26,105 nt of DNA from Pseudorhodobacter sp. Its GTDB lineage: Bacteria > Pseudomonadota > Alphaproteobacteria > Rhodobacterales > Rhodobacteraceae. The stretch is from positions 1 to 26,105 of the forward strand of contig JACMNW010000307.1 in NCBI GenBank assembly GCA_014378345.1, written 5' to 3'. The stretch's first letter is position 1. Each line of letters starts with the position of its first letter. Under the pieces are notes generated by a model. It ran no database searches, was not told the DNA's origin, and saw only the letters and a program-made list of their open reading frames with translations. Made by a program: the position numbers and the translations under genes. Below are positions 1 to 9,276 of the stretch, one piece after another.

Positions 1-1131
1 ACGCATGCCTTTTTCAAGGCGATGCTGTTCCTTGGCGCGGGCTCAGTTATCCACGCCATGCACCACGAACAAGACATGCGCAATTATGGCGGGTTGCGGA
101 AGAAAATCCCGCTGACCTTCACCGCCATGCTGATCGGAACGCTTGCCATCACCGGCGTCGGCATCCCGCTGACGGAGATTGGCTTTGCCGGATTCCTGTC
201 CAAAGACGCGGTGATCGAGGTCGCTTACGCTGGCAGCAGTTACGCTTTCACCCTGCTGGTGATCGCTGCCTTCATGACCAGCTTCTATTCATGGCGACTG
301 ATTTTCCTCACCTTCTTTGGCAAACCACGCGGCGATCATCACGCTTACGACCACGCCCACGAATCCCCCAAAACCATGCTGGTGCCCTTGGGTGTTCTGG
401 CGCTAGGGGCGGTATTCTCCGGCATGATCTGGTACAATTCCTTCTTTGGCGAAGAAGAAAAACTGCGTGATTGGTTCGGGATGGAAGCAGCTCAAGCGGA
501 GGAAGCCACCGCAGAGGCGACCACAGCCGAGGCAGCCCCTGCCGCCGACGCAACGGCCGAGGCAGCTCCTGCCGCCGACGCAACAACCGAAGCAGCCCCT
601 GCCACCGACGCAACAGTTGATGCCGCCCCGGCCGAAACCGTCGCCCCGGCTGAGGCAACGCCTGCCATCGCAGGAACTGCCCCGAAAGGTGCTATCTTCA
701 TGGGGCCGGACAACCACATCATCCACGAGGCGCACCAATCGCCGACATGGGTGAAACTGTCGCCCTTCATTGCGATGATCCTAGGCCTTGGATTGGCGAT
801 CCAGTTCTACCTTCTGCGCCCAGACCTGCCGGGCAAACTCGCCGCTCAACAACGCCCTTTGTACCTTTTCTTCCTGAACAAATGGTACTTTGATGAAATT
901 TACGATTTCCTGTTTGTCCGCCCCGCCAAAGCCCTCGGCGCGTTTCTGTGGAAGCGTGGGGATGGCAACGTAATTGACGGCACTCTGAACGGCGTCGCCA
1001 TGGGCGTAATTCCCATGCTGACCCGTCTGGCTGGCCGCGCGCAATCTGGTTATATCTTCACTTATGCCTTTGCCATGGTTCTGGGCATCGGCGCGCTTAT
1101 CACCTGGATGACGCTTGGGGGCGCACACTGA
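1..1131 (+). CDS. nuoL: NADH-quinone oxidoreductase subunit L (5' truncated by window)
   Basis: This is the C-terminal 376 residues of a complex I antiporter-like, proton-pumping membrane subunit. The frame is open from the first base, and the opening residues [19 protein letters not shown] match the conserved NuoL helix block, so the gene begins upstream of the window and the ATG at 22 is internal. Several hydrophobic helices follow, then an Ala/Glu/Pro-rich linker (about residues 164-222 of the fragment) containing a 10-residue tandem repeat. After the linker come another membrane helix, the probable lateral-helix region and a last membrane helix near the C-terminus. The stop codon shares one base with the nuoM start (TGATG), as expected for a coupled nuo operon. 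The family identity is strong. The linker is the only odd part. Confidence 0.96.
   Translation, partial: THAFFKAMLFLGAGSVIHAMHHEQDMRNYGGLRKKIPLTFTAMLIGTLAITGVGIPLTEIGFAGFLSKDAVIEVAYAGSSYAFTLLVIAAFMTSFYSWRLIFLTFFGKPRGDHHAYDHAHESPKTMLVPLGVLALGAVFSGMIWYNSFFGEEEKLRDWFGMEAAQAEEATAEATTAEAAPAADATAEAAPAADATTEAAPATDATVDAAPAETVAPAEATPAIAGTAPKGAIFMGPDNHIIHEAHQSPTWVKLSPFIAMILGLGLAIQFYLLRPDLPGKLAAQQRPLYLFFLNKWYFDEIYDFLFVRPAKALGAFLWKRGDGNVIDGTLNGVAMGVIPMLTRLAGRAQSGYIFTYAFAMVLGIGALITWMTLGGAH
526..615 (+). repeat. 30-bp in-frame tandem repeat in nuoL linker
   Basis: Three copies of a 30-base unit (526-555, 556-585, 586-615) encode [14 protein letters not shown] decapeptides: [20 protein letters not shown] and [11 protein letters not shown] decayed fourth copy runs from 616 to about 645. 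The unit is a multiple of three, so copy-number change would keep the nuoL frame. It lies in a loop between two hydrophobic segments of NuoL. The repeat is seen directly. Its variability between strains is inference. Confidence 0.85.
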
Positions 1132-2669
1132 TGAATAACCTCCTGTCGATCATCACCTTCATCCCGGCCGTCGCCGCGCTGATCCTGGCGCTATTTTTGC
1201 GCGGCGATGATGCCGCCGCCAACCGCAACGCAAAATGGCTTGCGCTACTCGCCACCACGGCCACGTTCCTTGTGTCAATTTTTGTGCTTACCGGGTTCGA
1301 TCCCGCCAATACGGGGTTCCAATTCGTCGAACAGCGCCCGTGGATCCTTGGCCTGCAATATAAAATGGGCGTCGATGGCATTTCCGTGCTGTTCGTCATG
1401 CTGACCACGTTCCTGATGCCGATCACCATCGCCGCCTGCTGGGGGGTGGAAACCCGCGTCAAAGAATACATGATTGCGTTCCTGATGCTGGAAACCCTGA
1501 TGCTGGGCGTGTTCTGCGCGCTGGATCTGGTGCTGTTCTATTTGTTCTTCGAGGCAGGCTTGATCCCCATGTTCCTGATCATCGGCATCTGGGGCGGCAA
1601 AGACCGCATCTATGCAGCGTTCAAGTTCTTTCTGTATACCTTCCTGGGCTCCGTCCTGATGTTGGTGGCGATGATCGCCATGTATTACGATGCGGGCACC
1701 ACCGATATTGCCACCCTGCTGACCCATGATTTCGCGCATGAAACCATCACCGTGGCAGGCTTTCAAATCGTCGGCGGGCTGCAAACTTTGCTGTTCCTCG
1801 CCTTCTTCGCCAGCTTTGCGGTGAAAATGCCGATGTGGCCAGTGCATACATGGCTGCCCGATGCGCATGTGCAGGCCCCAACCGCCGGGTCGGTCGTGCT
1901 GGCGGCGATCCTTCTGAAAATGGGTGGCTACGGGTTTCTTCGGTTCAGCCTGCCGATGTTTCCGGTGGGGGCTGACCTGCTGACACCTTTGGTGTTCTGG
2001 ATGTCGGCCATTGCCATCGTCTACACCAGCCTCGTGGCGCTGGTGCAGCAAGACATGAAAAAGCTGATTGCCTATTCATCGGTGGCCCATATGGGCTATG
2101 TCACGATGGGCATTTTCGCGGCCAACCAACAGGGCGTTGATGGCGCGATTTTCCAGATGATCAGCCACGGCTTTATCTCGGGCGCACTGTTTCTGTGCGT
2201 AGGCGTGATCTATGACCGTATGCACACCCGCGATATTGATGCCTACGGCGGCTTGGTTGTCCGTATGCCCGCCTATGCGCTGGTGTTCATGTTCTTCACC
2301 ATGGCCAATGTTGGTTTGCCGGGCACCAGCGGATTTGTCGGTGAATTTCTAACCCTGATGGGTATTTTCCAAGTCAACACGTGGGTTGCCATGGTTGCCA
2401 CATCCGGCGTGATCCTGTCCGCCAGTTACGCCCTGTGGCTTTACCGCCGCGTCGTATTTGGCGATCTGATCAAGGGTGCGCTGAAAACCATCGCAGACTT
2501 GTCGAACCGAGAACGCGCGATCTTTGCGCCGCTGGTGATTATGACGCTGCTGCTGGGCATCTACCCCAGCTTGGTGACCGATATCATCGGACCGTCGGTC
2601 GGGGCCTTGGTAACAAATTATCATGCTGCGATCCCGGTTGATGCGGCCGCCGACTTGGCAATGGAATAA
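1131..2669 (+). CDS. nuoM: NADH-quinone oxidoreductase subunit M
   Basis: A 512-residue polytopic inner-membrane subunit of complex I, one of the three Mrp-antiporter-like proton channels. The usual family length is about 500. Key residues are in place: Glu141 in the helix [15 protein letters not shown], Lys232 in [18 protein letters not shown], and Lys263 in [12 protein letters not shown]. These correspond to the conserved Glu and Lys residues of the proton path known from E. coli NuoM. The start codon overlaps the nuoL stop by one base and nuoN follows after 12 bases, so the three genes are clearly co-transcribed. Nothing unusual was seen. Confidence 0.97.
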   Translation: MNNLLSIITFIPAVAALILALFLRGDDAAANRNAKWLALLATTATFLVSIFVLTGFDPANTGFQFVEQRPWILGLQYKMGVDGISVLFVMLTTFLMPITIAACWGVETRVKEYMIAFLMLETLMLGVFCALDLVLFYLFFEAGLIPMFLIIGIWGGKDRIYAAFKFFLYTFLGSVLMLVAMIAMYYDAGTTDIATLLTHDFAHETITVAGFQIVGGLQTLLFLAFFASFAVKMPMWPVHTWLPDAHVQAPTAGSVVLAAILLKMGGYGFLRFSLPMFPVGADLLTPLVFWMSAIAIVYTSLVALVQQDMKKLIAYSSVAHMGYVTMGIFAANQQGVDGAIFQMISHGFISGALFLCVGVIYDRMHTRDIDAYGGLVVRMPAYALVFMFFTMANVGLPGTSGFVGEFLTLMGIFQVNTWVAMVATSGVILSASYALWLYRRVVFGDLIKGALKTIADLSNRERAIFAPLVIMTLLLGIYPSLVTDIIGPSVGALVTNYHAAIPVDAAADLAME

Positions 2670-2681
2670 GGGACGCAAACG

Positions 2682-4124
2682 ATGAGCCAAACAAACTTCC
2701 CCACCGTCCTGCCAGAGATTATTTTGGCTGCTTACGCCATGATTGCACTTCTGTTTGCAGTCTATACCGGCAAAGACAAAACCGCGCCGATGTTGATGTG
2801 GCTCACCGCTGGCCTGTTCGTGGCGCTTGCCGCCTATATCGGCCTGCGCGGCGATGGAACCAGCATCGCGTTTGACGGCATGTTCACCGATGATGCCTTT
2901 GCGCGTTTTGCCAAGGTCACGATCCTGCTTTCCGCCGCCGCCGTGCTGGTGATCAGCCAGGATTACATGCAACGCCGCGATTTGCTGCGCTTTGAATACC
3001 CGATCCTGATCACGCTGTCTGTTATCGGCATGATGGTCATGGTATCGGCGGGCGATCTGATGACGCTGTATATGGGGCTGGAGCTGCAGTCCCTCGCCCT
3101 TTATGTCGTGGCCTCCTTCCGCCGCGATAGTGCCAAATCCACCGAGGCTGGTCTCAAATATTTCGTCCTCGGCGCGCTGTCGTCGGGCTTGCTGCTGTAC
3201 GGCGCGTCCCTGACCTACGGCTTTGCCGGAACCACGCTGTTCAGCGGTATCCTGTCCACGCTCGCGACAGGCGACGCGCCCCTTGGCCTGCTGTTCGGTC
3301 TTGTCTTCATGCTGTCGGGCCTTGCGTTCAAAGTCTCCGCTGCACCCTTCCACATGTGGACGCCCGATGTTTACGAAGGCTCGCCCACCCCGGTAACCGC
3401 CTTTTTCGCCACCGCGCCAAAGGTCGCCGCCATGGCCCTGATCGCGCGGCTGGTGCAAAACGCCTTTGGCACCATTCCGGGTGATTGGGGCCAAGTCTTG
3501 GCCGCGCTTGCCGTGTTCTCGATGTTTCTCGGTGCTATCGCCGCCATTGGCCAACGCGATATCAAACGCCTGATGGCCTATTCCTCCATCGCCCATATGG
3601 GTTACGCGCTGGTCGGGCTTGCCGCTGGCACGGCAGGCGGCGTCAAAGCGATGCTGATTTACATGGCAATTTACGTCACCATGAACATCGGCACCTTCGC
3701 CTTCATCCTGTCGATGGAAAAAGACGGGCGGCCCATCACCACGATTGACAGCCTGAACATGTATTCCAAGCGTGACCCGCTGAAAGCTTTTGCCATGCTG
3801 GTGCTGCTGTTCAGCCTTGCAGGCGTGCCGCCCATGGTTGGCTTTTTCGCCAAATTCTATGTCCTGCAAGCCGCCGTTGATGCTGGCATGACATGGCTGG
3901 CGCTGGCGGGCGCTGTCGCCTCGGTCATCGGCGCATTCTACTATCTGCGCATCGTGTTCTATATGTATTTCGGCAAACAGGGCGACGATATCGACACCCC
4001 GATGGTGCCCGCGCAGTGGCTGATGCTGGTCGCCGTCGCGGCAACGATGGTGTTTGGCATCATCAATTTGTTCGGGATCGAACCATTGGCTGCCAGCGCG
4101 GCCGAAGCCCTTGTCGGTCCCTGA
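2682..4124 (+). CDS. nuoN: NADH-quinone oxidoreductase subunit N
   Basis: A 480-residue polytopic membrane subunit, the third antiporter-like subunit of complex I and normally the last nuo gene. Conserved charged residues of the proton path are visible: Glu134 in [13 protein letters not shown], Lys159 in [14 protein letters not shown], Lys217 in [19 protein letters not shown], and Lys247 in ATAPKVAA. A purine-rich ribosome-binding site (aaggga) lies about 8 bases before the ATG. The stop is three bases before the birA start, so the operon continues into non-nuo genes, an arrangement well known in Rhodobacterales. Confidence 0.97.
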   Translation: MSQTNFPTVLPEIILAAYAMIALLFAVYTGKDKTAPMLMWLTAGLFVALAAYIGLRGDGTSIAFDGMFTDDAFARFAKVTILLSAAAVLVISQDYMQRRDLLRFEYPILITLSVIGMMVMVSAGDLMTLYMGLELQSLALYVVASFRRDSAKSTEAGLKYFVLGALSSGLLLYGASLTYGFAGTTLFSGILSTLATGDAPLGLLFGLVFMLSGLAFKVSAAPFHMWTPDVYEGSPTPVTAFFATAPKVAAMALIARLVQNAFGTIPGDWGQVLAALAVFSMFLGAIAAIGQRDIKRLMAYSSIAHMGYALVGLAAGTAGGVKAMLIYMAIYVTMNIGTFAFILSMEKDGRPITTIDSLNMYSKRDPLKAFAMLVLLFSLAGVPPMVGFFAKFYVLQAAVDAGMTWLALAGAVASVIGAFYYLRIVFYMYFGKQGDDIDTPMVPAQWLMLVAVAATMVFGIINLFGIEPLAASAAEALVGP

Positions 4125-4127
4125 ACA

Positions 4128-4886
4128 ATGTCGGCCCCTGATCCTTGGCCCGAAGGGGTTGCAAAGCGTGGACTTCCATCGGTCGATAGCACCAATGCCG
4201 AAGGCGCGCGCCTTGCCCCAACTCTGTCCTCCCCAACGTGGATACTGGCCGCTGCCCAAACCGCAGGCCGCGGCCGGCGCGCGCGGGCTTGGATAAGCCC
4301 CCCCGGCAATTTTCACGCCACATTGGTGATGAAACCCGTCGAAGGCATGGAAATTATCGCCCTGCGATCCTTCGCCGCAAGCCTCGCCCTGCGTGAGGCT
4401 TGCGTGACTGTCACGAACACTCCTTCCGCCTTCGCTCTGAAATGGCCCAACGACGTGCTTCTGAACGGCGGCAAGTTGGCGGGGATCTTGCTTGAATCCT
4501 CTGGCTCCGGAAAATCCGCCAGCCATCTTTGCATCGGCATCGGCGTCAACCTGATCGCAGCACCTGACGCAAGCGAGGTAGACCCCGGTGCCACTCCCCC
4601 CGTCTGCCTGCTGGCGCAAACAGGGCACCGCATCACACCTGAGGCATTCCTGAATCACCTGGCCCCCGCCTATGCCCGCTGGGAACACCAACTTACCACC
4701 CAAGGTTTCGCTCCCCTGCGCGCTGAATGGCTGGCCCATGCCGCCCGTCTGGGGGAAACCATCACGGCCCGCACCGGCACCACCAGCCACTTCGGGCGGT
4801 TCGAGACGATTGACGATCACGGCGCGCTGATACTTCATACCGCCACAGGCCGCATGGTCATCCCCGCTGCTGACGTGTTCTTTTGA
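4128..4886 (+). CDS. birA: Biotin--[acetyl-CoA-carboxylase] ligase, single-domain
   Basis: A 252-residue cytoplasmic enzyme that activates biotin with ATP and attaches it to a lysine of biotin-dependent carboxylases. Visible motifs are the substrate-binding Ser-Thr-Asn near residue 21, the nucleotide and biotin loop GRGRRARAW at 48-56, KWPNDV at 105-110, and NGGKLAGILLES with the biotin-contacting Lys116. A smaller C-terminal SH3-like region follows. There is no N-terminal helix-turn-helix, so this is the monofunctional class that does not act as a biotin-operon repressor. It starts three bases after nuoN. Its upstream sequence is coding, so it probably depends on nuo transcription. Confidence 0.93.
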   Translation: MSAPDPWPEGVAKRGLPSVDSTNAEGARLAPTLSSPTWILAAAQTAGRGRRARAWISPPGNFHATLVMKPVEGMEIIALRSFAASLALREACVTVTNTPSAFALKWPNDVLLNGGKLAGILLESSGSGKSASHLCIGIGVNLIAAPDASEVDPGATPPVCLLAQTGHRITPEAFLNHLAPAYARWEHQLTTQGFAPLRAEWLAHAARLGETITARTGTTSHFGRFETIDDHGALILHTATGRMVIPAADVFF

Positions 4887-4898
4887 GGTAGGTATCCC

Positions 4899-5678
4899 AT
4901 GCTTCTCGCCATAGATTGCGGCAACACCAACACCGTGTTTTCCATCTGGAACGGCACCAAGTTTGTCGCCACATGGCGCATTGCCACCGATCACAAACGC
5001 ACCGCCGACGAATATTTCGTCTGGCTTTCCTCTCTTCTGAACCTGACGAAAACTGACGCGCAGATAACCGAAGCCATCATCTCCTCCACCGTCCCCCGCG
5101 TGGTGTTCAACCTGCGGGTGCTGTGCAACCGCTACTACGACTGCCGCCCGCTGGTGGTGGGCAAACCCGAATGTCGCCTGCCAACCCCGCCGCGCGTGGA
5201 CCATGGTGTGACGGTCGGGCCTGATCGCTTAGTGAACACCCACGCCGGATTTATCCGCCACGGCGGCAATCTGGTCGTGGTAGATTTCGGCACCGCCACC
5301 ACCTTTGACGTCGTCGATACCGACGGCGCCTATATCGGCGGCGTCATTGCGCCGGGCGTGAACCTAAGCCTGGAGGCGCTGCATATGGCCGCAGCCGCAC
5401 TGCCGCATGTTGATATCTCCAAACCGCCGCAGGTGATTGGCACGAATACGGTGGCCTGTATGCAGTCAGGCGTGTATTGGGGCTATATTGGCCTGACGGA
5501 AGGCATCGTGCGCCAGATAAGGGCGGAGCGCGACCGCCCGATGAAGGTTATAGCGACAGGTGGCCTTGCCACCTTGTTTGCCCAAGGATTTGATTTATTT
5601 GACGCTGTTGAGGACGATTTGACCATGCACGGTCTTGTTCTGATCAACGACTACAACAAAGAACAGGACGCAGCATGA
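4899..5678 (+). CDS. coaX: Type III pantothenate kinase
   Basis: A 259-residue enzyme of the ASKHA fold that phosphorylates pantothenate, the first step of coenzyme A synthesis. The N-terminal phosphate-binding motif is AIDCGNTNT with Asp6. GPDRLVN lies at 107-113 and the second phosphate/catalytic segment VVDFGTATTFD at 127-137 contains Asp129. GGVIAPGVNLSLEAL is the typical CoaX signature that follows. The length matches the family (about 255-260). A ribosome-binding site (gaggtagg) lies ahead of the ATG and just over the birA stop. The end overlaps the next gene by four bases (ATGA), indicating translational coupling to rnj. Confidence 0.95.
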   Translation: MLLAIDCGNTNTVFSIWNGTKFVATWRIATDHKRTADEYFVWLSSLLNLTKTDAQITEAIISSTVPRVVFNLRVLCNRYYDCRPLVVGKPECRLPTPPRVDHGVTVGPDRLVNTHAGFIRHGGNLVVVDFGTATTFDVVDTDGAYIGGVIAPGVNLSLEALHMAAAALPHVDISKPPQVIGTNTVACMQSGVYWGYIGLTEGIVRQIRAERDRPMKVIATGGLATLFAQGFDLFDAVEDDLTMHGLVLINDYNKEQDAA

Positions 5679-7354
5679 GCGGTAAGAACCGGCTGATCTA
5701 CCTTCCCCTTGGCGGGGCTGGCGAAATTGGCATGAACACCTATGTCTACGGATATGGCCCCGAGGATCAGGAACGCCTGATCGTCGTCGACTTGGGCGTG
5801 ACCTTTCCCGACATGTCATCGACCCCCGGCGTTGATCTGATCATGCCGGATATGAAATGGCTGGAACAACGCCTTGACCGGATCGAGGCGATCTTCATCA
5901 CCCACGCGCACGAAGACCATATCGGCGCCTTGGGGCATCTTTGGCCGAAGTTGAAGAAAAAAGTCTACGCCCGCAAATTCACCGCCACCATCGGGCGGCT
6001 GAAGCTGGAAGAATACGGGCTGCCGAACGACGTAATCACCACCGTGGGCGCGCGCCCCGAAGTGGTGGAGGCGGGTCCCTTCAAGGTGCAGTTTCTGCCA
6101 ATCAGCCATTCGATCCCCGAATGTTCCATGCTGATCATTGACACGCCCGCAGGCCGCGTTGTGCATTCCGGCGATTTCAAACTGGACGCCACCCCCGTGG
6201 TCGGTGAAGGCTTTGACGAGGCCGCTATGCGTGCCGTTGCCGCCGAAGCGCCAGTCAAAGCCCTGATGTGCGACAGCACGAATGTGTTTTCCACCCATGC
6301 AGGCCGGTCCGAATCCACGCTCAAAGACCCGATTGCGGAACTGATCAAGAACGCCAAAGGTATGGTCGTGGCCACAACCTTCGCTTCCAACGTCGCCCGC
6401 CTGCAGACCTTGGCCGAAGCTGCCCGCGCGGCGGATCGTTCCGTCTGCCTGCTTGGCCGCGCGATGAAACGCATGGTCACGGCGTCCGAACAATCCGGCG
6501 TTTTGAAAAACTTTCCGCGCACCGTATCACCCGAAGAGGCGCTTGATATCCCGCGCGGCAATTTGATGCTTATCGTGACAGGATCACAAGGCGAACGCCG
6601 CGCGGCGTCGGCGCAATTGAGCCGTGGAAAATATCTGGGGCATGAGATGAAAGAGGGCGATTTGTTCCTGTTTTCATCAAAAACCATCCCCGGGAACGAG
6701 CGTGAGGTTCTGCGCATCTACAACGCGTTTTCCGAAATGGGCGTTGATGTTCAGGATGATGCGAACGGCCTCTACCACGTTTCAGGCCACGCCAACCGCC
6801 CCGACCTTGAAACCGTGCACAACATTCTGAAACCCGCTATCCTGATCCCGATGCACGGCGAACATCGTCACCTGCGCGAACACGCCAAAATTGCTGCCGC
6901 AAAGGGCATTGCCACCGAAATCGTGACCAATGGCATGATGATCGACATCACCGGAAACACGCCCGAAGTGGCTGAGTACATTGAAACGGGCCGCACTTAC
7001 CTTGACGGGTCTGTCCTGATTGGCGCGATGGACGGCGTCGTGCGCGACCGTATCCGCATGGCGCTTGGCGGCCATGCGCTTGTTACCATCATCCTCGATG
7101 AGGCTGACGAAGCCTTGGGTGATCCATGGGTCGAAACCATGGGCCTGCCGGAAATCGGCAAACACGGCAAACCGCTGGCTGAAGCGATCGAGGCCGAACT
7201 GGGCGCATTCATCGCCAAAGCCGGGGCCAGGATTCTGCGTGATGACGACAAACTGGATGAGGCAATCCGCCGCGTCACCCGCCAGGTCGCGATGGAAGAA
7301 GTCGGCAAAAAGCCGGAAGTCACTATCGTTGTCAGCCGCCTGACTGACAGCTGA
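5675..7354 (+). CDS. rnj: Ribonuclease J family endo/exoribonuclease
   Basis: A 559-residue metallo-beta-lactamase/beta-CASP ribonuclease that takes part in RNA maturation and turnover. The zinc motif is THAHEDHIGAL (His77, His79, Asp81, His82). Further ligands lie in ISHSIPE and HSGDFKLD. The beta-CASP part carries CDSTN, GSQGERRA and SGHANRPD, and is followed by PMHGEHRHL. A C-terminal domain of about 110 residues follows, as in RNase J. The length is typical. The start overlaps coaX by four bases. Alphaproteobacteria commonly have one RNase J alongside RNase E, and placement behind nuoN-birA-coaX is the usual Rhodobacterales order. The gene ends before a terminator shared with the opposing helicase gene. 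Confidence 0.95.
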   Translation: MSGKNRLIYLPLGGAGEIGMNTYVYGYGPEDQERLIVVDLGVTFPDMSSTPGVDLIMPDMKWLEQRLDRIEAIFITHAHEDHIGALGHLWPKLKKKVYARKFTATIGRLKLEEYGLPNDVITTVGARPEVVEAGPFKVQFLPISHSIPECSMLIIDTPAGRVVHSGDFKLDATPVVGEGFDEAAMRAVAAEAPVKALMCDSTNVFSTHAGRSESTLKDPIAELIKNAKGMVVATTFASNVARLQTLAEAARAADRSVCLLGRAMKRMVTASEQSGVLKNFPRTVSPEEALDIPRGNLMLIVTGSQGERRAASAQLSRGKYLGHEMKEGDLFLFSSKTIPGNEREVLRIYNAFSEMGVDVQDDANGLYHVSGHANRPDLETVHNILKPAILIPMHGEHRHLREHAKIAAAKGIATEIVTNGMMIDITGNTPEVAEYIETGRTYLDGSVLIGAMDGVVRDRIRMALGGHALVTIILDEADEALGDPWVETMGLPEIGKHGKPLAEAIEAELGAFIAKAGARILRDDDKLDEAIRRVTRQVAMEEVGKKPEVTIVVSRLTDS

Positions 7355-7364
7355 CCAAAAGCAA

Positions 7365-7395
7365 AGCCCGCAAACCGTAATCCGGGGTGCGGGCT
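7365..7395 (-). terminator. Intrinsic-type terminator between rnj and DEAD-box helicase
   Basis: AGCCCGCA (7365-7372) pairs perfectly with TGCGGGCT (7388-7395), and an inner CCG/CGG pair (7375-7377 with 7383-7385) extends the stem. Read on the minus strand, the stem is followed by a T-rich stretch (TTGCTTTT), so it best serves the helicase transcript. On the plus strand there is no T-run, but it may still slow rnj read-through. It lies between two convergent genes, as expected for a terminator. Confidence 0.7.
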
Positions 7396-7443
7396 GATCA
7401 AAGGCGAATTCAGGGGCCCGCCGAGCTGGCAGGCCCAAATAAT

Positions 7444-9132
7444 TCAGGCGTCACTGCTGCTATCGGTCATTTCTTCCACATCCGGCGCTTCACCTTCCGG
7501 CTCGTTCAACTCTGCCTCGGTAATCGGGGCGGACGCAATGTGAAAGCTGCGCAGAATAAATTCTGGCACATGGTCGCCCATACCAACCACGTTGTTGCCG
7601 CCGCCGCCATCCCGTCGATAGTCCCGCCTGTCATCTCGGCGCTCACCACTGCGGTCGGGCTGCCGGTCATTCGGGCGGTCCGCCGCACGATCGCCAGAAC
7701 GATCCCCAGTGCGATCGCCGCCTCGTTCCCGCCGATCATATCGACGCTCCTCGCGCGGTTGCTCTTCGCGGTGCGAATGATTGTGCACATGCACATGGTC
7801 TGCTTGGGCATCAACAACCGGGGCGGGGGCTTGGGCTGCAACGGCGGCCACGGCCGCAACTGGAACCTCGGCCACCACAGCTTTGCGCCCTTCGCCACCA
7901 CGCCCACCACGGCTGCGACTGCGGCTACCGGCACCGCGGTCTTCACGCGGCGGTGGTGCATCGCCTGCTTCGGCCAATACAAACCCTTCGGGCAATGTGC
8001 CAAGCGGGATCGACGTTTTCACCAAATTCTCAATCGCCGCCAGATACTTGGCATCATTCGGGGTGGAAATGGTAAACGCCTTGCCCAACCGCCCGGCCCG
8101 GCCCGTGCGGCCAATACGGTGCACGTAATCCTCTGGGTGCGATGGCACGTCAAAGTTGAACACGTGGCTGACCGCGGGAATATCGAGCCCACGCGCCGCC
8201 ACATCGGATGCCACCAGCAGATGCACAGATCCATCGCGGAACCCGTCGAGCGTTTTGGTGCGTACAGACTGGTCCAGATCACCGTGAATGGGCGACGCAT
8301 TAAACCCGTGCTGTTTCAATGACTTCGACACTACATCCACATCCATCTTGCGGTTGCAAAAGATGATGGCGTTGGTGCAAGCCTCCCCCTCGGCGCGGAT
8401 CAAGGCGCGCAATACAGACCGCTTGTCGGCAAAAGACCGATCCTTGCGGGTGGGGGTAATGGCAAACAGCTTTTGTTCGATGGTCTCAGACGTCGTCGCC
8501 TGCCGCGCCACTTCAATTTTGACTGCATTTGACAGGAACGTGTTGGTAATGCGCTCGATCTCCGGGGCCATGGTCGCCGAATAAAAGAACGTCTGCCGGG
8601 TAAACGGCGTCAGCGCAAAGATGCGTTCAATATCGGGGATGAACCCCATATCCAGCATCCGGTCGGCCTCATCCACCACCATGATCTGCACGCCGGTCAG
8701 CAACAACTTGCCGCGTTCATGATGGTCCAGCAGGCGGCCCGGCGTGGCGATCAGCACGTCAACACCCCGGTCAATCAGCTTGTCCTGCTCGCCAAACGAT
8801 ACGCCACCAATCAGCAAAGCCTTGGTCAGCTTGGTATATTTGGCATAAGTCTCGAAGTTTTCGGCCACTTGGGCCGCCAATTCGCGCGTTGGGCAAAGCA
8901 CCAAAGACCTTGGCATCCGCGCTTTGGCGCGGCCTTGGCCCAGCAAGGTTATCATCGGCAAAACGAAACTCGCCGTCTTGCCGGTGCCCGTCTGCGCAAT
9001 ACCCAGCACATCTTTGCCAATCAGCGCGTGCGGTATGGCCTGAGCCTGAATGGGGGTCGGTGTTTCGTAGCCGGCTTCAGCAACGGCTTGCAATACGCGC
9101 GGGTCCAGCGCGAGGTCAGAAAACTTGGTCAT
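7444..9132 (-). CDS. DEAD-box ATP-dependent RNA helicase, RhlE-like, with long basic/acidic tail
   Basis: A 562-residue RNA helicase. Motifs in order are the Q-motif TPTPIQ (25-30), AQTGTGKT (46-53), PTRELA (81-86), TPGRLLD (130-136), DEAD (154-157), SAT (185-187), HGDLDQ (283-288), SDVAARGLDIP (309-319) and HRIGRTGRAGR (338-348). The tail from about residue 395 is low-complexity: Arg/Gly-rich, then Ala/Val/Pro, a His-rich patch (DHVHVHNHSH at 445-454), and many DR dipeptides with Gly and Asp. It ends in the block DHVPEFILRSF, which resembles alphaproteobacterial RhlE-like proteins, and an acidic end. The chosen start (MTKFSDLALD) has AGGA about 7 bases upstream; a start 33 bases further out adds a non-homologous leader. 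Such helicases act in RNA decay and ribosome assembly, often in the cold; its target is unknown. Confidence 0.93.
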   Translation of the reverse strand: MTKFSDLALDPRVLQAVAEAGYETPTPIQAQAIPHALIGKDVLGIAQTGTGKTASFVLPMITLLGQGRAKARMPRSLVLCPTRELAAQVAENFETYAKYTKLTKALLIGGVSFGEQDKLIDRGVDVLIATPGRLLDHHERGKLLLTGVQIMVVDEADRMLDMGFIPDIERIFALTPFTRQTFFYSATMAPEIERITNTFLSNAVKIEVARQATTSETIEQKLFAITPTRKDRSFADKRSVLRALIRAEGEACTNAIIFCNRKMDVDVVSKSLKQHGFNASPIHGDLDQSVRTKTLDGFRDGSVHLLVASDVAARGLDIPAVSHVFNFDVPSHPEDYVHRIGRTGRAGRLGKAFTISTPNDAKYLAAIENLVKTSIPLGTLPEGFVLAEAGDAPPPREDRGAGSRSRSRGGRGGEGRKAVVAEVPVAAVAAVAAQAPAPVVDAQADHVHVHNHSHREEQPREERRYDRRERGGDRTGDRSGDRAADRPNDRQPDRSGERRDDRRDYRRDGGGGNNVVGMGDHVPEFILRSFHIASAPITEAELNEPEGEAPDVEEMTDSSSDA

Positions 9133-9173
9133 GTGCGTCCTATGAAATGCGGTATCGGACCGCATTGAATGAA

Positions 9174-9197
9174 GGGACGCATGTTTCCGGGCGTCCC
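9174..9197. other. Perfect 7-bp inverted repeat in the prfC-helicase gap
   Basis: GGGACGC (9174-9180) pairs with GCGTCCC (9191-9197) across a 10-base loop. It lies in the 144-base gap between the prfC stop and the helicase start, both on the minus strand. No T-tract follows on the minus strand, so it is a weak terminator at best. It would equally fit a 5' leader hairpin of the helicase mRNA. The structure is seen directly; the role is open. Confidence 0.4.
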
Positions 9198-9276
9198 GGC
9201 GTCTTTGGCTATTGGGCCATCACAGCAATTATCGGAAATTGCCGGGGGGGTCAAGATCACCCGCCCACGCCGAATG

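Noticed and set aside
1275..2051. 258-codon open frame on the minus strand, antisense to nuoM
   Set aside because: The translation is a His/Gln-rich low-complexity product typical of the complement of membrane-protein genes; it has no ribosome-binding site or family resemblance.
2349..5204. 951-codon open frame on the minus strand, antisense to nuoM/nuoN/birA/coaX
   Set aside because: It is a shadow of high-GC coding DNA. The translation is rich in Gly, His, Gln and Arg with no domain, and the plus strand holds four well-conserved genes.
7620..7760. Repetitive DNA that might be a CRISPR-like or tandem array
   Set aside because: The repeats are degenerate in-frame codons for Asp-Arg dipeptides in the helicase tail, with no regular spacer-repeat pattern.
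7387..8322. 311-codon plus-strand open frame opposite the helicase tail
   Set aside because: It mirrors the repetitive Arg/Asp tail of the helicase and overlaps the terminator; no domain is seen.
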